A DNA stretch of 64,000 nucleotides from Albugo candida (taxonomy: Eukaryota > Oomycota > Peronosporomycetes > Albuginales > Albuginaceae): assembly GCA_905220665.1 (NCBI GenBank), contig CAJNAR010000038.1, positions 1 through 64,000 on the forward strand. The letters run 5' to 3'. Both the position numbers and the translations under genes were made by a program. Under the pieces are notes generated by a model. That model saw only the letters and a program-made list of their open reading frames with translations. It ran no database searches and was not told the DNA's origin. Below are positions 22,990-34,479 of the stretch, piece by piece (within the stretch, counting starts at the first letter, position 1; each line of letters starts with the position of its first letter).

Positions 22990-23650
22990 TACTTTAGGTC
23001 CTTAGAATTCTTTTTTGGTCGCACTTGAACTTGTTTAATCTTCAACTTGCACCATTCAATTACGTAACTTCCATATCTGTCCCAGTTGAAAAATTTGGTG
23101 TTGAAAACGCCATTCTCTGCAGCTCGGCCATCACCTTCGATGTATGCGCGTGTCTTCGTGTGATAATTGTTTCACCATGCAAGCTGTGACGTTTCTAGGC
23201 GCTCATCAATGAGTTTAGCCTTCATTAAAGTGGCTTCGTTGAGAAAGTTACTCACAGCCGCCTGGTTATCCATGCACGAGATCATTGACCCCTTCAGTCT
23301 GACTTTTTACCCTTTGAATAATTCATTTGCTTCACGTACTTCTTATGATGCCCCCGATGCATTTACAAAATCAAAATGCTTCCATCGCTGATGATGATAC
23401 TGAGGCCTGCGTCTTTGCACGACTAGCTGATCAAAATGTCAGTCAAGAGAATGCTGCACGGATATGCTTTTTCTTGTTTCATCATTCACCGCATAATAAG
23501 CATTGAAAACTCTTCTAAAGGGACTTCTCGTGGATTGATGCATACTTCACCACCCAAATAAAACTTCAGAGTTTTTGTACCCTTGTAAATTCATCACACT
23601 CCACGCCCAATTGGCAATGTCGGTCCACAAGTACGTCTCGTTAGCTGTGC
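22990..23650 (-). mobile_element. Ty1/copia retrotransposon relic (RNase H end)
   Basis: On the minus strand, in shifting frames, pieces match the end of a copia polyprotein in the right order: TDIAN (end of the reverse transcriptase domain), LQG-K...LGGEV, DETRKSIS, SCKDAGLSII (for the usual 'SWKSKxQxSIALSS'), SMISCMDNQAAVSN, then NEATLMKAKLIDER (for the usual 'LMKAKHIDVR'). Multiple stops and frameshifts make it dead. No long terminal repeats were recognised. Confidence 0.65.
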
Positions 23651-23999
23651 ATTGCAAAATTGATGTGGATACTTTTACTTCGCTTGGTATATCCTTAACT
23701 GAAAAGACCTAGGTCCTAGTTTGCTACTCTGTGCTACCTTTAAGCCTATCGTTATATATATTCTAGAAGCTTCGTAGTGACGTCATGGCGTATCCAATAT
23801 GTCTTTAGTTGTGTAGCCCTACCACAACTGGCTACGTTTCCTATCGGGCCGCCTGGTGCGCGCGGCACGACAATTGATATCGAGGCGGGTGCAGCGCCCA
23901 AACCATAAAAGGCTGCCATGGGACCGCGCCAGCTCATTTCAAGTTGTCTATATAATTAGACCAACTGAAATCTCTAAATGTCTAGGCTATCTTTATTCG

Positions 24000-26900
24000 T
24001 ATACATATCACAACCGTTTCGTGAAATTATTTGTGCGAACTAATTTATGTCTTCTCGCTGATAGTCCTGTATTGCGGTAGCCGTAAAAACTTCAGAATAC
24101 GAGGCCGTGTCTGGCGTCTAAATGATATAACATGTCCAAAAGTACCGTGCTTTCTAGATTGATGCGCGCCACACTAGGTTGAACGTAGCCATGCAACTAG
24201 TACTGGGTTCGGAGTTACACTCGTACCTTCTACTTCCCGGTGCCATACCAGAAGCAATGAGCTTCGACTTCAGAAAAATCCAACTAATGACCCTTTCGTT
24301 GCGTTGCGAGTGAATACAACACCTGTGCAAGCCAAATGCATTCGCCTTGATCGTACTACTTTTGTCAAAAGTACCGATTCTGAGCACTAGACTTGGCGTA
24401 GATCACGGAAAATGCTGGAATTGTCGGAGTTGCTGATCACTGATCGAATAAACAATGATTTCGATCGGTCCATAAGAAGTGCAGCGCCACCGGTTGCAAT
24501 GCAAACCATAAATCAGATATCTTTTGCTGATAATTATGAAAGAGATGTTGAATAGATTCCACGGCCCCACACGAATGCTATGGGCACAATATAATGTCGG
24601 GCTGAATATACTTTGAAACCAGAAACGAGATCGAACTGGCAGCATCCAAAAGTCCAGACGAAACTGTATCTCCAAAATCGGTAAGACACTTTTGTGCGAA
24701 GATGCCGGGATGCAGCCATAATTATTCCAACTCGTTTTGAATCCATTGCGTCCGATCTCTCTCGTGATGAGAAACGTGTCGACATCGGATGACTCTTAGT
24801 TGGTCCGGGATGTTTCCGGACGATTCGTGAGAGTTGAGAGCATAGAATAGATGGAAAATAATGTCTCCTCTCCTTTCTTTGTACTCCCATATAAAACGAT
24901 CTGCCACTTGTGTTTGGTTGACCCAGGTGATGAGACCAATCGTCGAGTGGATAAGCCGTGGTATCTGCGTGACTTCACGATAAATTCGACTCGATAACTT
25001 TTCTTCAGCCATATCCGATATATTCTGCTCTTCGTCGCTGTAATGAATGTCGACGAAAGCTTCCTTCGTTGGACATGTGTCACTTTCTCGAAAAACGTTT
25101 TAAAGACTTCGGATCTCGAAAGCTGTAACGAATGATTTCAAAATGTGCGATGTGGTTCGTGCACCAGGCCAAGTCTGTGCTAAGCGTTTTATCTACTGGG
25201 ATTACGGGTTGCAGCTTCATAATGTAATGCTTGGTCGCAGTGGAACCAAATCGGTTCTTCCATATAGTACTGAGGGCGTTGTAGAACATTCCAATATGAA
25301 ATTGCAATGGTTTAATCCATCTGATGCTACATTATTAATGCGGTTTTCACCAAGAAGCTGGGCTCTCCCATTGAACCATTTTCCCATTTCGATGTGGTGC
25401 GATGGTGAATGTACCAATCGGCTTTTGTGGTCCAAAGGAAGGTTGTATAAGCTGTAATAATTCCGTCGAAGCTGTTGATCAGTTCGTAGGAATAATTTTC
25501 GATGCATCGGATGCGAACTTATGGAGGAATTGAATGCGTTGTAGCTTCAGCCGCCCACGAAAAAAGAAACTCATACTCCACCATCTTGTCGACGAAAATA
25601 TAGAAACTCTTTGTTGTTCACGTGAACGTGTTTCAAATATTTTTTGTGTTTCCGACCAAGCACACATCAATTCAGCATCTACTGCCACTGTCGAATACTC
25701 TCTGCAGGTATCTCCACGTTCATCTTATAACGCCACATACGTGGTCAAAACATCGTCTCCGCAACCAGTAGTCGATCACGAGTAGTTCGTGTACGTCTAA
25801 ACCCTAAACCAAACTCATCATAAAAATGCTTGTCGAGAGTTTGAATAACCATTGAAAGTGGTGTCTGGCCGAATTAAATACTGAAATACTTGATCGAATC
25901 GTCCGGACCCATAATGGTTAGATTTGGAAAACGTGGTCACGGCATAGTCCGATTCAACGAGAGCAATGATGGTTCGATCAAGTTGGGATTCGCACCAGAT
26001 CCATCGCAATAAACTTAAACGAGTTCGAGTTGCGTCAAAATACCAGTTGGTGTTTCGAAAACCAATATAGAACCGATCGGAAAAAATACCCAGTAGTGAC
26101 CGTGGTGCCATTGATGATTCGATTGATATCACAAAATGTAATGCTTAGAGAGGATCGCCTTTTCTGATTCTACGTTGTGGTTTAATGGACGCTTTGATAG
26201 TTCCATGGAGCATCAACTGCATCTTCGGTTTGGTGTACAGAAGATGAACTCGGTCGAAACTTTCTCCAACGCCCATTTTTTCCAAAACTCGAAACATGTA
26301 CGTCCAATTGACTCGATCATAAACGTTCTCAAACTCGAGAAAAGTCGCATACACTTTCTACCCATAATGTGACCAAGTCTTGAATGTTGGTGAGATGTCG
26401 AATATGGTGATGCCCCAGCCTTCCTCGCACAAATGCTCTTTTATCTTGATGGGCCAATATTGGAAAAAAAATCGTTGCAATCGATGCGCCAATACTCAGA
26501 AGTGTCCTAAAAAAACGAAAAGGAGTAGTGTGATTGGTCGGTAGTTGCCAGGATCACCTCGTGATCCTTTTCTACAACAAGGTGATTGCCGAGTGACGTT
26601 GTGATCGAACGAAGATATTCCAGTTGATGTACGAACACGATCTAGACACCCGCCGAACGTTACCGGGTCAAGCTGATAAAATGTAGTTGGTCGTCCATCA
26701 TACCTGGAGAGGGACTACTCCACATGCACTTTATAGGGTCAGCCATTTCTGTCGTACTTAAGCGAGTTTGAAGGACGGTCTTGCTCTTCCAACACAGGAA
26801 AAACTTAATTCGAATCAAGTGGCCTGTTCTACGTCTTTCGAATGAATCATAGGAGTTGGTCTCGGAGCCATAGAGAGAGCCCACGACACCATTCAAATGA

Positions 26901-28680
26901 TTTCTGAATGTGTCATTAATTTCCCTCGGGCTCGATGTCACGGAGCCACATTTATGACATGTTAGATCGGCACGCGTTGACAAGAACTATCCGGAGGGAG
27001 TAGAATATGCTTGGAGGAGCTTTGCATATGCTTGACGTGATGATCAAAGCTCTCATCTTGGTTGGATTTGGCGTTATTATGACCGAAATCCTGAATTTTC
27101 AAGACTCGATTTGTAAAAATGACTTGACTGATTGGTGTCTTAAGTGCGATATCGAGCTACTGCGGCTTCCAAAACACGAGCGTTAGACTCAAAATCACGT
27201 AAAATATCTTTTGCAATCTTTTTTTTTAATTCCTTGAAGCTGTTTCTTGACTTTCGTCTTCCAGCTTTCACACTTCTTTCCTCGATTTCGAGATTTTCCG
27301 CAACTGGTCGAGCACCAAGTTCGCTTCCATTCGATTGCTTCGACAACTTGAGGATATTTTACTAGTTGTAATAAAGGCTTCCAGTATCCTCTCCGTGGAG
27401 ATTGAGTTGCATTTGCAAAAGTTACTGTATATGCCAGATGGTCTCCTGCATGTCGTGGACGGAAATATTTGGAGTCTTTGCAAACCACATCCAATAGTTC
27501 AACAGACATGCAGATGTAATCAAGTCGATTCTTGCGCTTTAATGGTCCTGTATATAATCTGTCAGTCGTATGTTGCATTCGCCAAGAGTCTACCACACCC
27601 AATTGCGAAAGCCATTTGAACACGCGAATCGACTTGGTTCGTGTCGAATTGTTCCACTCGAAGCAACGATAGATGGATCGCGTGGTGTGTTGAAATCACC
27701 GAATACGAGATGTATTGCGGTCGATCGGAAAGTTTCGGAGAGCAACAAATCATAGACTCTCCCTCATCCCTTGGCCTTGACCCGTGCATGTACGTTGTGA
27801 TTGTACAACGGTACACCGTAAATAGAAAACGAAACAGCGACTCGAATGCTTTGATAGGTGCGTTTTTCAGCTGTTGTATAGCCCGGAAAGTCTGAAGTAG
27901 GGATTTACATCACACCGTTACTGTGAATCTGAGCTGGATGAATAACAGTACCGTTTGTGGTCTTTGACAAACATTTGGTGCCGCATTTTTGAATGCAGTA
28001 AAAGATGAAATGATTGCGATTGGTTGTGATCGTGAATTTTGGTTTCTTCAACACAACAAATTTAGTGTTGTGACAGGACGTGGCCACTAGAAAGATGACA
28101 AATTTTCACGAATTTCATTGACATGTACATCTCCATACCACTCGCTTGGTGCTGGTGCTGACGAGCATTGATTTATTCTCAGGGTACTCGGAGAGAGGAG
28201 CGGGATGCTACAAAGTCAGGAGATAAGGGTGGAGCGATGTTGTCGAAGTAGGTTGAACTGTTACGTAATTGGATCGGATAATTCCTGTTCCACTTTCTTA
28301 TCCACCATTATTGGCTCCTTTGGCGTTTTGTTTTCATTTTGAGCGTGCCATGAATGCCTCTTTTGGTGCCTTAAATTCTCCTTCATCATTGTGCTCGTTT
28401 AGAAGAGCAGTAAGATTCAGGTTGCCCGAGTCGAGCTCGTTTCTGTTGGAATAAGATCATTCTTACCCCGCAAGGTGGGAGTTGTTTGCCGGAAGAAATT
28501 TGTTCGCACGCACCGATGCTTGTTGGCACGTGAGGGACGTACCGAAAATTTATCACGTCGAAATGAAAATTCTTTCGGGAACTTTGCATATCGAAAGATA
28601 TTGAGGAGAATTTTCACAACTCTTTCCGCGGAGAAATCATAATATACCCTTCCGTTCAATCTCAAATCTACTTCAACTAC
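24000..28680 (-). mobile_element. Decayed LINE (non-LTR) retrotransposon
   Basis: Read on the minus strand, LINE domains appear in order. An ORF1-like or leader frame lies at 28665-28417. An AP-endonuclease domain follows at about 28090-27200, with an HLVFGDFNTPRD core, then RKNRLDYICMS and RHAGDHLAY. Reverse transcriptase lies at about 26990-25800, with RGDPGNYRPITLL, LEFENVYDRVNW and IRKGDPL. A region of short frames continues to about 24000, as expected for a LINE C-terminus. Frames are broken many times, so it is inactive. A 14-bp telomere-like motif lies inside at 25797. Confidence 0.75.
25797..25810. repeat. Interstitial telomere-like motif
   Basis: ctaaaccctaaacc, two units of the telomeric 7-mer in the same orientation as the chromosome-end repeat, inside the LINE relic. 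Confidence 0.6.
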
Positions 28681-29547
28681 GTTCAGGCATTAAAGGCGCT
28701 CCAACATTCCGTACTCACTGAATTAGTACTTTTAAACCCAGGATTGTGACTAACTGGCACGAAAGTTGTTCCCACGAATTAGTGTACGTGTCCATCACAC
28801 GAAAGTTTCCTCTGGTAAATCGGTAAACTTTTGAAACATGCGACTATTCAAAAGAGATTTGTAAACCGGGTAGCCATGATCCCGGAGGAGTAAAATTAAT
28901 AATCTTCCATTAGAATGCGGGTCAATGTCTGACCAATTTCCATTGTCAATAAATAGGCCAATCCTGATACTCTAGCCAGCCCCGATCAGAAGGTACACCG
29001 GGTAACGGTGTTCTCCTGTTCTGCGTAGTATGTAACGCTCCAACCTCCCTATCGATCTCCTACACATTTATTATCTGCTGTAGTTTTTAGCGATCTTGGC
29101 ATGTCCATGATTCATGGAGTGCATAGATATCTTTTAGGAATAATCCTTCCCCACCCATCCGATGCCCAATATTCTACATAAAGTATTCGAATCAGCAACC
29201 TTCAGATTTGAAAATAAAGGCCTTACTGCTACATCAAAACGGTGGGTCCGAAGGTAGAGCAAACGAATCCCAGGCCCAATCTCGTTGCTTCGAATTCCGC
29301 AAATGTGGGCAGAGGCTTGAGTACACTCAAGCGGAAGTTGAATAAATGTCTGCCTCTCAGACTGATAGCTGAGGTGATATTCACGTGGTCAAAAACTCAT
29401 AAGAGTATAAGATAGATATATATTCCAGGCGAACAGCATAATGGAAATTCTCGGTACCCCCACTCCTCTGAATGGTGTGCATCACTATTAGATTATACTT
29501 AGATTAGTTATGTAGCAAGACTATAGCATGATCTCAATGAGGAAATC
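28681..29547. other. Intergenic, no supported gene
   Basis: No coding frame of note. It may hold further 5' sequence of the adjacent LINE, but I see no motif. Confidence 0.35.
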
Positions 29548-29862
29548 ATGAATAGGAGTATTTTTCGTCTGGGTAGCTTTTGCCTCCTGTGCTTATCATT
29601 TGTTCTTCTTTTCTCGAGCAAACCAGTTCGAAGTATCGGAGAAAGAAATGAAGAAAAACGATCTCTTGTGCTCACGATCCATAGTTGTAATAACATGAAA
29701 TCAAGTCAAGGATTCAATTCGAATTTCTACCCCGTAGAGATTAAGCCGAACGACCGAACGACACGCAGGTATCGGTCCACTCCTACTTATCCTGTGCTGA
29801 TACGTCAACCATCAGCGTATTGCATCGCTAAGTACTCGATAAACGTAGTATCAATGGCGTGA
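29548..29862 (+). CDS. Possible small secreted protein, 104 aa
   Basis: The ATG at 29548 is followed by MNRSIFRLGSFCLLCLSFVLLF, a strong hydrophobic core with basic residues before it, and probable cleavage after a Ser/Lys-Pro region around residues 24-29. The remaining 75 residues are polar and basic (several Arg, Asn, Thr) with two cysteines. No anchor or family motif was found. This could be a short secreted protein, or the first exon or a truncated remnant of a longer one. Confidence 0.45.
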   Translation: MNRSIFRLGSFCLLCLSFVLLFSSKPVRSIGERNEEKRSLVLTIHSCNNMKSSQGFNSNFYPVEIKPNDRTTRRYRSTPTYPVLIRQPSAYCIAKYSINVVSMA

Positions 29863-30763
29863 AGAATGACGTGATCGCTATACTAGGGTCATATAAGGAA
29901 CCTTCGTGCACTCTATAAAGGGACACTTATCCTACTCATGACGGCATCAAAGAACTAAACCACTTGAGCGGCTGACCACTATCAACGACTTCGGAAGAGA
30001 AACCCGGAATGGTGGTATAAACTTCTCGACTCACATTCCCCTCTTTTCCTGCTTAGCATCCTATCGGATCTTGACAGGCTTAAACAGCGAAGATGTACAA
30101 GGCGAAGATGAGGGGGAAATGAAAACTAACATTAAGAAATATCCAATGAAAAAAAAGCCGGCAAATATTCTTTGATTGGTCACATCTATCGGAGAATTTA
30201 CAGAATAGGAACACAGGATCGCAAAGCACTAAAGAACGCTCGAAAGACGCACACATTTGAGCCAAATCATAAAATATTATAAATGATTTGAGTCGGAGAT
30301 GGAAGGCTACTCATGTACAAGTACACTTTGGACCAGCAATCACAACGCCAATGCTGATAGACTTGATTTTGTATCCCTTGAGTTCAGAATGTATTGATAC
30401 ACGTTCCGTCATCTGCATCACGACCACGTGACTCTAAGAATATAGCATACTGCTAATATGAATAGATGACAATCATCTATTTACCTTAGGCCTCTCATAG
30501 TAACGGCAGCTTGCTGATACATACATACACTCACAAATACGGTGATTGGATCAAAAGAACGCTCGAAGGTGAACAGGTTTCTTGAGGAAATGCGATCTTT
30601 GCATTATACTCCTCACTCGTTGAGAAATGTCTCAATGAAGTAACGAGAATGAAGTATTCGAATTTCAGCTAACGTGTCGTTTATATGCATTGTCCGATCT
30701 GGTTGCGCTCTCATCGCCATCTCATACGTGTTATGACGTCAGCAAACAGGATAGTACACTGCC
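29863..30763. other. Intergenic, no supported gene
   Basis: Only short, conflicting frames; nothing recognised. Confidence 0.4.
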
Positions 30764-31198
30764 ATGTCCTCGTTCGACAGAGGGTTTAACATTGACGTGG
30801 CGACTAGGGACGTACCTACGCATCCTGCGAGTGCGTCCAACAAGTTCTCATTCCCCAATTTCTTCTCACTCTCAAAAGCACGTCCTACAACATTGTCTAT
30901 CACTGTAATAAAACAAACGTTGTTGCGCAGAGGAGTGTTGGTATTGTGTCTCGTGTTCTCTATATGCGAGGATCATACGACTTTAGCAGGTTTCTTTCGA
31001 CAAAGTCGTCAAGGAAGGGGGAAGAGCTTGGGTGTAAAACGATCCATATTTAAATTTCCATCATTCAGAACAGCGCCAGAAGGAAAGAAACAACGCGAAC
31101 AAGAGCGTGTCGGGAAGAAGGAGAGAAGAATTGTTCGGAGAGGACAAAAAAAAGCACAAAAGCAGGCCGAGAAAGACAGACGAAGGCAACGGCTATAA
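30764..31198 (+). CDS. Possible protein with very basic C-terminal tail, 144 aa
   Basis: ATG at 30764. The middle has a hydrophobic stretch (LRRGVLVLCLVFSICEDHTT, about residues 53-72) that would suit a signal peptide or membrane segment, but no ATG lies just upstream of it. The last 40 residues are almost entirely Lys, Arg, Glu and Gln (around RRGQKKAQKQAEKDRRRQR), predicted helical or coiled-coil and able to bind nucleic acid or act as a nuclear signal. No family was recognised. It could be the remnant of a secreted protein with a nuclear-targeting tail, or a fortuitous frame. Confidence 0.35.
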   Translation: MSSFDRGFNIDVATRDVPTHPASASNKFSFPNFFSLSKARPTTLSITVIKQTLLRRGVLVLCLVFSICEDHTTLAGFFRQSRQGRGKSLGVKRSIFKFPSFRTAPEGKKQREQERVGKKERRIVRRGQKKAQKQAEKDRRRQRL

Positions 31199-32501
31199 GA
31201 CAAAAGCATCGCGGATACGTTTACCCCGCGAGCGTCAAAGAGAGACCCTGATATGGAATACGAAGTAATGAGACGTGAAGCGATTCATAGAGGGAACAAT
31301 GTGGGCAGCAAGGATTTTCTTGCATCACCGCGTGCGTCTCCTTCTTCTCTATAGGCAGCTTCGTACATTGTACACTTGCATTGATCTCACCGCAATTAAT
31401 GTTCAATACAAGGCTCATTTCCTTCGCATTCGCTGGTCTTTGAAGTATGAGCAAAACGTAAAAGCATCTAATTCTGCTCTTTCGTTTTTCTGTCTCTATT
31501 TCATGCAGGAAGGTTATCTGATTAGACTCTAGCAGCGCCATATTTTCTAAAAACGACTCGACGACTCTCTACCGACGTTAGTCGCATTGCGGGGAAAGAG
31601 ACCGCACAGCTTGCAACGCAATTAATCTCCATGATCATCAAATTGACTCTAGAAACGTCGAGTGGAGAATCTCCTGTGCTGTCTTCTAAAACTCGACTGA
31701 GTATAGAGATACAGTACGTTCAGTCTATTTTCAATGAAGCTGAAAATTGGCCAGTACTTCATTCGGCCATCTGGACTTGTAAGCGTAGGGTGACATCGAT
31801 TGTTTCCCGCGTACGATGTGCTGTAGTATAGCGGTCGAGTCTGAGCTAGCCTCATCGCCAACGGTGTCCAGTGCGATAGTATTTTCGGCGTTCGAGAGAG
31901 AAGCCTCTTATCAATACCGCAATCTCGCAACATTATGCTGCTTCACAAACATCAACACATAGCTCAATAGCTTGCATCACAGTGCGCTAGTTTAGCCATG
32001 AAACACGGATGCAGTGTAGTTCTTTACCCGCCACACGTGACCAGCTCGCATAGTAGAGTTATTAGACTCTGAGAGCGATTAGTGAGCAAGTCAGTAATCT
32101 CACTGGAGTCGATAACGTGCATTTTCGAATCATCAATAATTCGAGAAGCTGACTCGTCTTTTCTTTCTATCTATCTCATGACAAACGGCTAGAAACTGGA
32201 TAATTATATGCTCAAAGTCCGTCTTCTTTTCAAGAACGTGTATAATGAAAGTTACATACGTATCTGAATTATGAAGGCGAAGATGAAGCCTCTTCTATGT
32301 CGAAATGCCGGAATCGTCATCGTCTACGCGAATGCCGACTCTCACTTATAGCACGGAAGTGATTGCGGACGATAGTGCTCTGCACGGTCCAAATCGTCGT
32401 GACTGCAAAGCTTCGCTTTCTCGTGTGAAAAGCAAACCGGCACTTGCAAACAGATAATTGGTCCACCTTACTCTTAAGCTCCACCTTTTTGTAGAAGCTG
32501 C
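31199..32501. other. Intergenic, no supported gene
   Basis: Short frames only (for example 31631-31831 +). Nothing recognised. Confidence 0.4.
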
Positions 32502-32711
32502 GCATATATTTTGACGATACTCGTGTGTTGCATCTTCTTCATTTTAAGCTTTGTTGCTACGCGTGCTATCCAATCTCGGAGTATCCACCACTGCAGTCAT
32601 GTTTGTACAGGAAGCTGTAAAGAATACTCTCTGATGAATTATTGTATTCCAGTGGAGATAATAAATGATAGCTGCTCTCCCAAAGAATGCTACAGGAAGA
32701 AGAGAAAATGA
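32502..32711 (+). pseudogene. Cysteine-rich secreted-like fragment lacking ATG
   Basis: The frame reads a hydrophobic leader (TILVCCIFFILSFVATRA), then a short mature part with six cysteines (in HHCSHVCTGSC, NYC, DSC and KEC) and a basic end KKRK before the stop at 32709. This layout is that of a small cysteine-rich secreted protein. No ATG precedes the leader in frame, only TTG at 32511, so the start has been lost or lies in a separate exon. Treated as a probable dead copy. Confidence 0.35.
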
Positions 32712-34176
32712 TGCAAAAGCCACAGTAGTTCAATTTGCAGTCTTCTTCAATTCGCACAAGACCTACATTATCCTCTGTGTCGCGGCCGTGAGTCGAAACG
32801 AAGGACTGATTCATATACAAGCTAATGCACATGTTCTATAACTTAAGCTTTCAATAGACACTGAATGTCAACATGTTGGACACGAGCCGTGACTTTACCT
32901 GTGGTACAATGGCAGCTTTCCACCAAAAGACGCGCGAAGATGAGATTAATTGTCGCAAGCATGTAATTTCGCATGTTCGGGTTGCGAACAATCTCGCTAC
33001 AGTTTATCATCTACTGGATCGACATTGATGGTAAGTTTTACTACGTACAAAGCAACGACAAGACTATTGGAAGATACATCCCATCTGCTTGCAAGTATAC
33101 CGCTGATTTGTAGGTATTGATGTGACGCAAGCGCATAGATATTTTGCTCGCATCGATTATGAAAGGTTTGCATTTGAGCTACTTCACATCGCGATGCTCT
33201 CGTGGCTCATAAATATCTCTATACATTCCGCTATTTCGAAAAAATCAACGAAATCCTTTATCCGCTGTGATGCTCAAATGACCCTACGACACCCATCTCA
33301 TTGCAATGTATACTACGCGACTGCTATTTTCTATGTATCAGAGGCTCTTCGCGCTAAATGTATCGTATGCTGGATTGTTTTGCGGTATGTAAGCGTTTCT
33401 AATCAATAAAGCGTATCACCGTCTACAAATCTTTCCAATTTAAGTTGACGTCTTCAACTTGCATATTTTCGATAACTAAACATTTTATGTAAATTGATTA
33501 TAAGACCATTCATACATCGTCCGTGGCGTTGCTCTCCGTGTATTTTTCAGGTAAAATGCATTCTTCTTGGAATTGAAAAAAAAGGCCGTGAAAAAAAAGC
33601 CAATTAAGCGAATAAGAAGCAGCTGCAAAACTTGATCTATATACGGACCGAGCCGGACATGGAAATGCACATAAGCGTTAGATTAGATTACGATATGATC
33701 CATATCGTTCGTTCGACGCCTCATTTTGTGGATAATTTGCCATTTTTAGAACCGCTTATATCAGCCACATAGGTGATAGGACTAGAATTTCGTGCCTCGT
33801 TAAAGTGCAGTCAAAAACTCTGAAGTTACTATCTATATCATTTATTGCGCTGTCAGAGACGTTCAATCTCATCATGAGGCTCGTAAGATTATTTGTATTC
33901 AGGCACCTGACTAAAAAAACAGTAATGAATAGTGGGATAAAACTGAGTGTTTATGTGCTTTCTCAAGCTGTACGAATAAAGATATAAGCTTGTTCACCCT
34001 TTTTGACAGAAGAATCATTTGCTATTCTTCCAAAAGGCAGCGAGGTCAACGGACATATTTCTTTGAGAGCTGTCTCATATTAAAAAGAAGCACATGACAG
34101 CACCTTGATTGAAGTGACGTGATGGAACAATAATAAAGCTCTTTATTGTCTTTGAAGAAAAACTATATTCTGTTTC
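32712..34176. other. Intergenic, possible unrecognised spliced gene fragment
   Basis: At 32873 an ATG opens a 52-codon frame. Just after it lies a possible intron (ggtaagt at about 33030 to gatttgtag at about 33114), with a protein-like frame following to 33409. No family is recognisable, so I do not call a gene. Confidence 0.25.
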
Positions 34177-34479
34177 ATGACCATTATGTTGATCAACACA
34201 GCACGACTCGATACAAGCGTCATGCAGCGTCCATATACTTTTAGTTTTGGTCTCCTCAGGCTGGGAAGGAAAGTAGATATCCTCAGAGGACCCATGCCAA
34301 TTAATAATTTGATTAGAATCAGATCCCTTCTGGGCTCGTTTCAGTCTAGGAATCCGAAGAGCATTCCATATGCTGGTTTATGCAATTTTTATATCAAGAA
34401 AAACGCCTACCACCAAGAATATATGGAGATTCGTGGCGCTGATAATCTTCAAAAAAACATTCTTACACCATTCCAGTGA
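34177..34479 (+). CDS. Unrecognised ORF, 100 aa
   Basis: ATG-initiated frame of 100 codons, basic, without signal peptide or motif. It is one of the longer ATG frames in a gene-poor stretch, but nothing around it supports function. It may be a chance frame. Confidence 0.2.
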   Translation: MTIMLINTARLDTSVMQRPYTFSFGLLRLGRKVDILRGPMPINNLIRIRSLLGSFQSRNPKSIPYAGLCNFYIKKNAYHQEYMEIRGADNLQKNILTPFQ

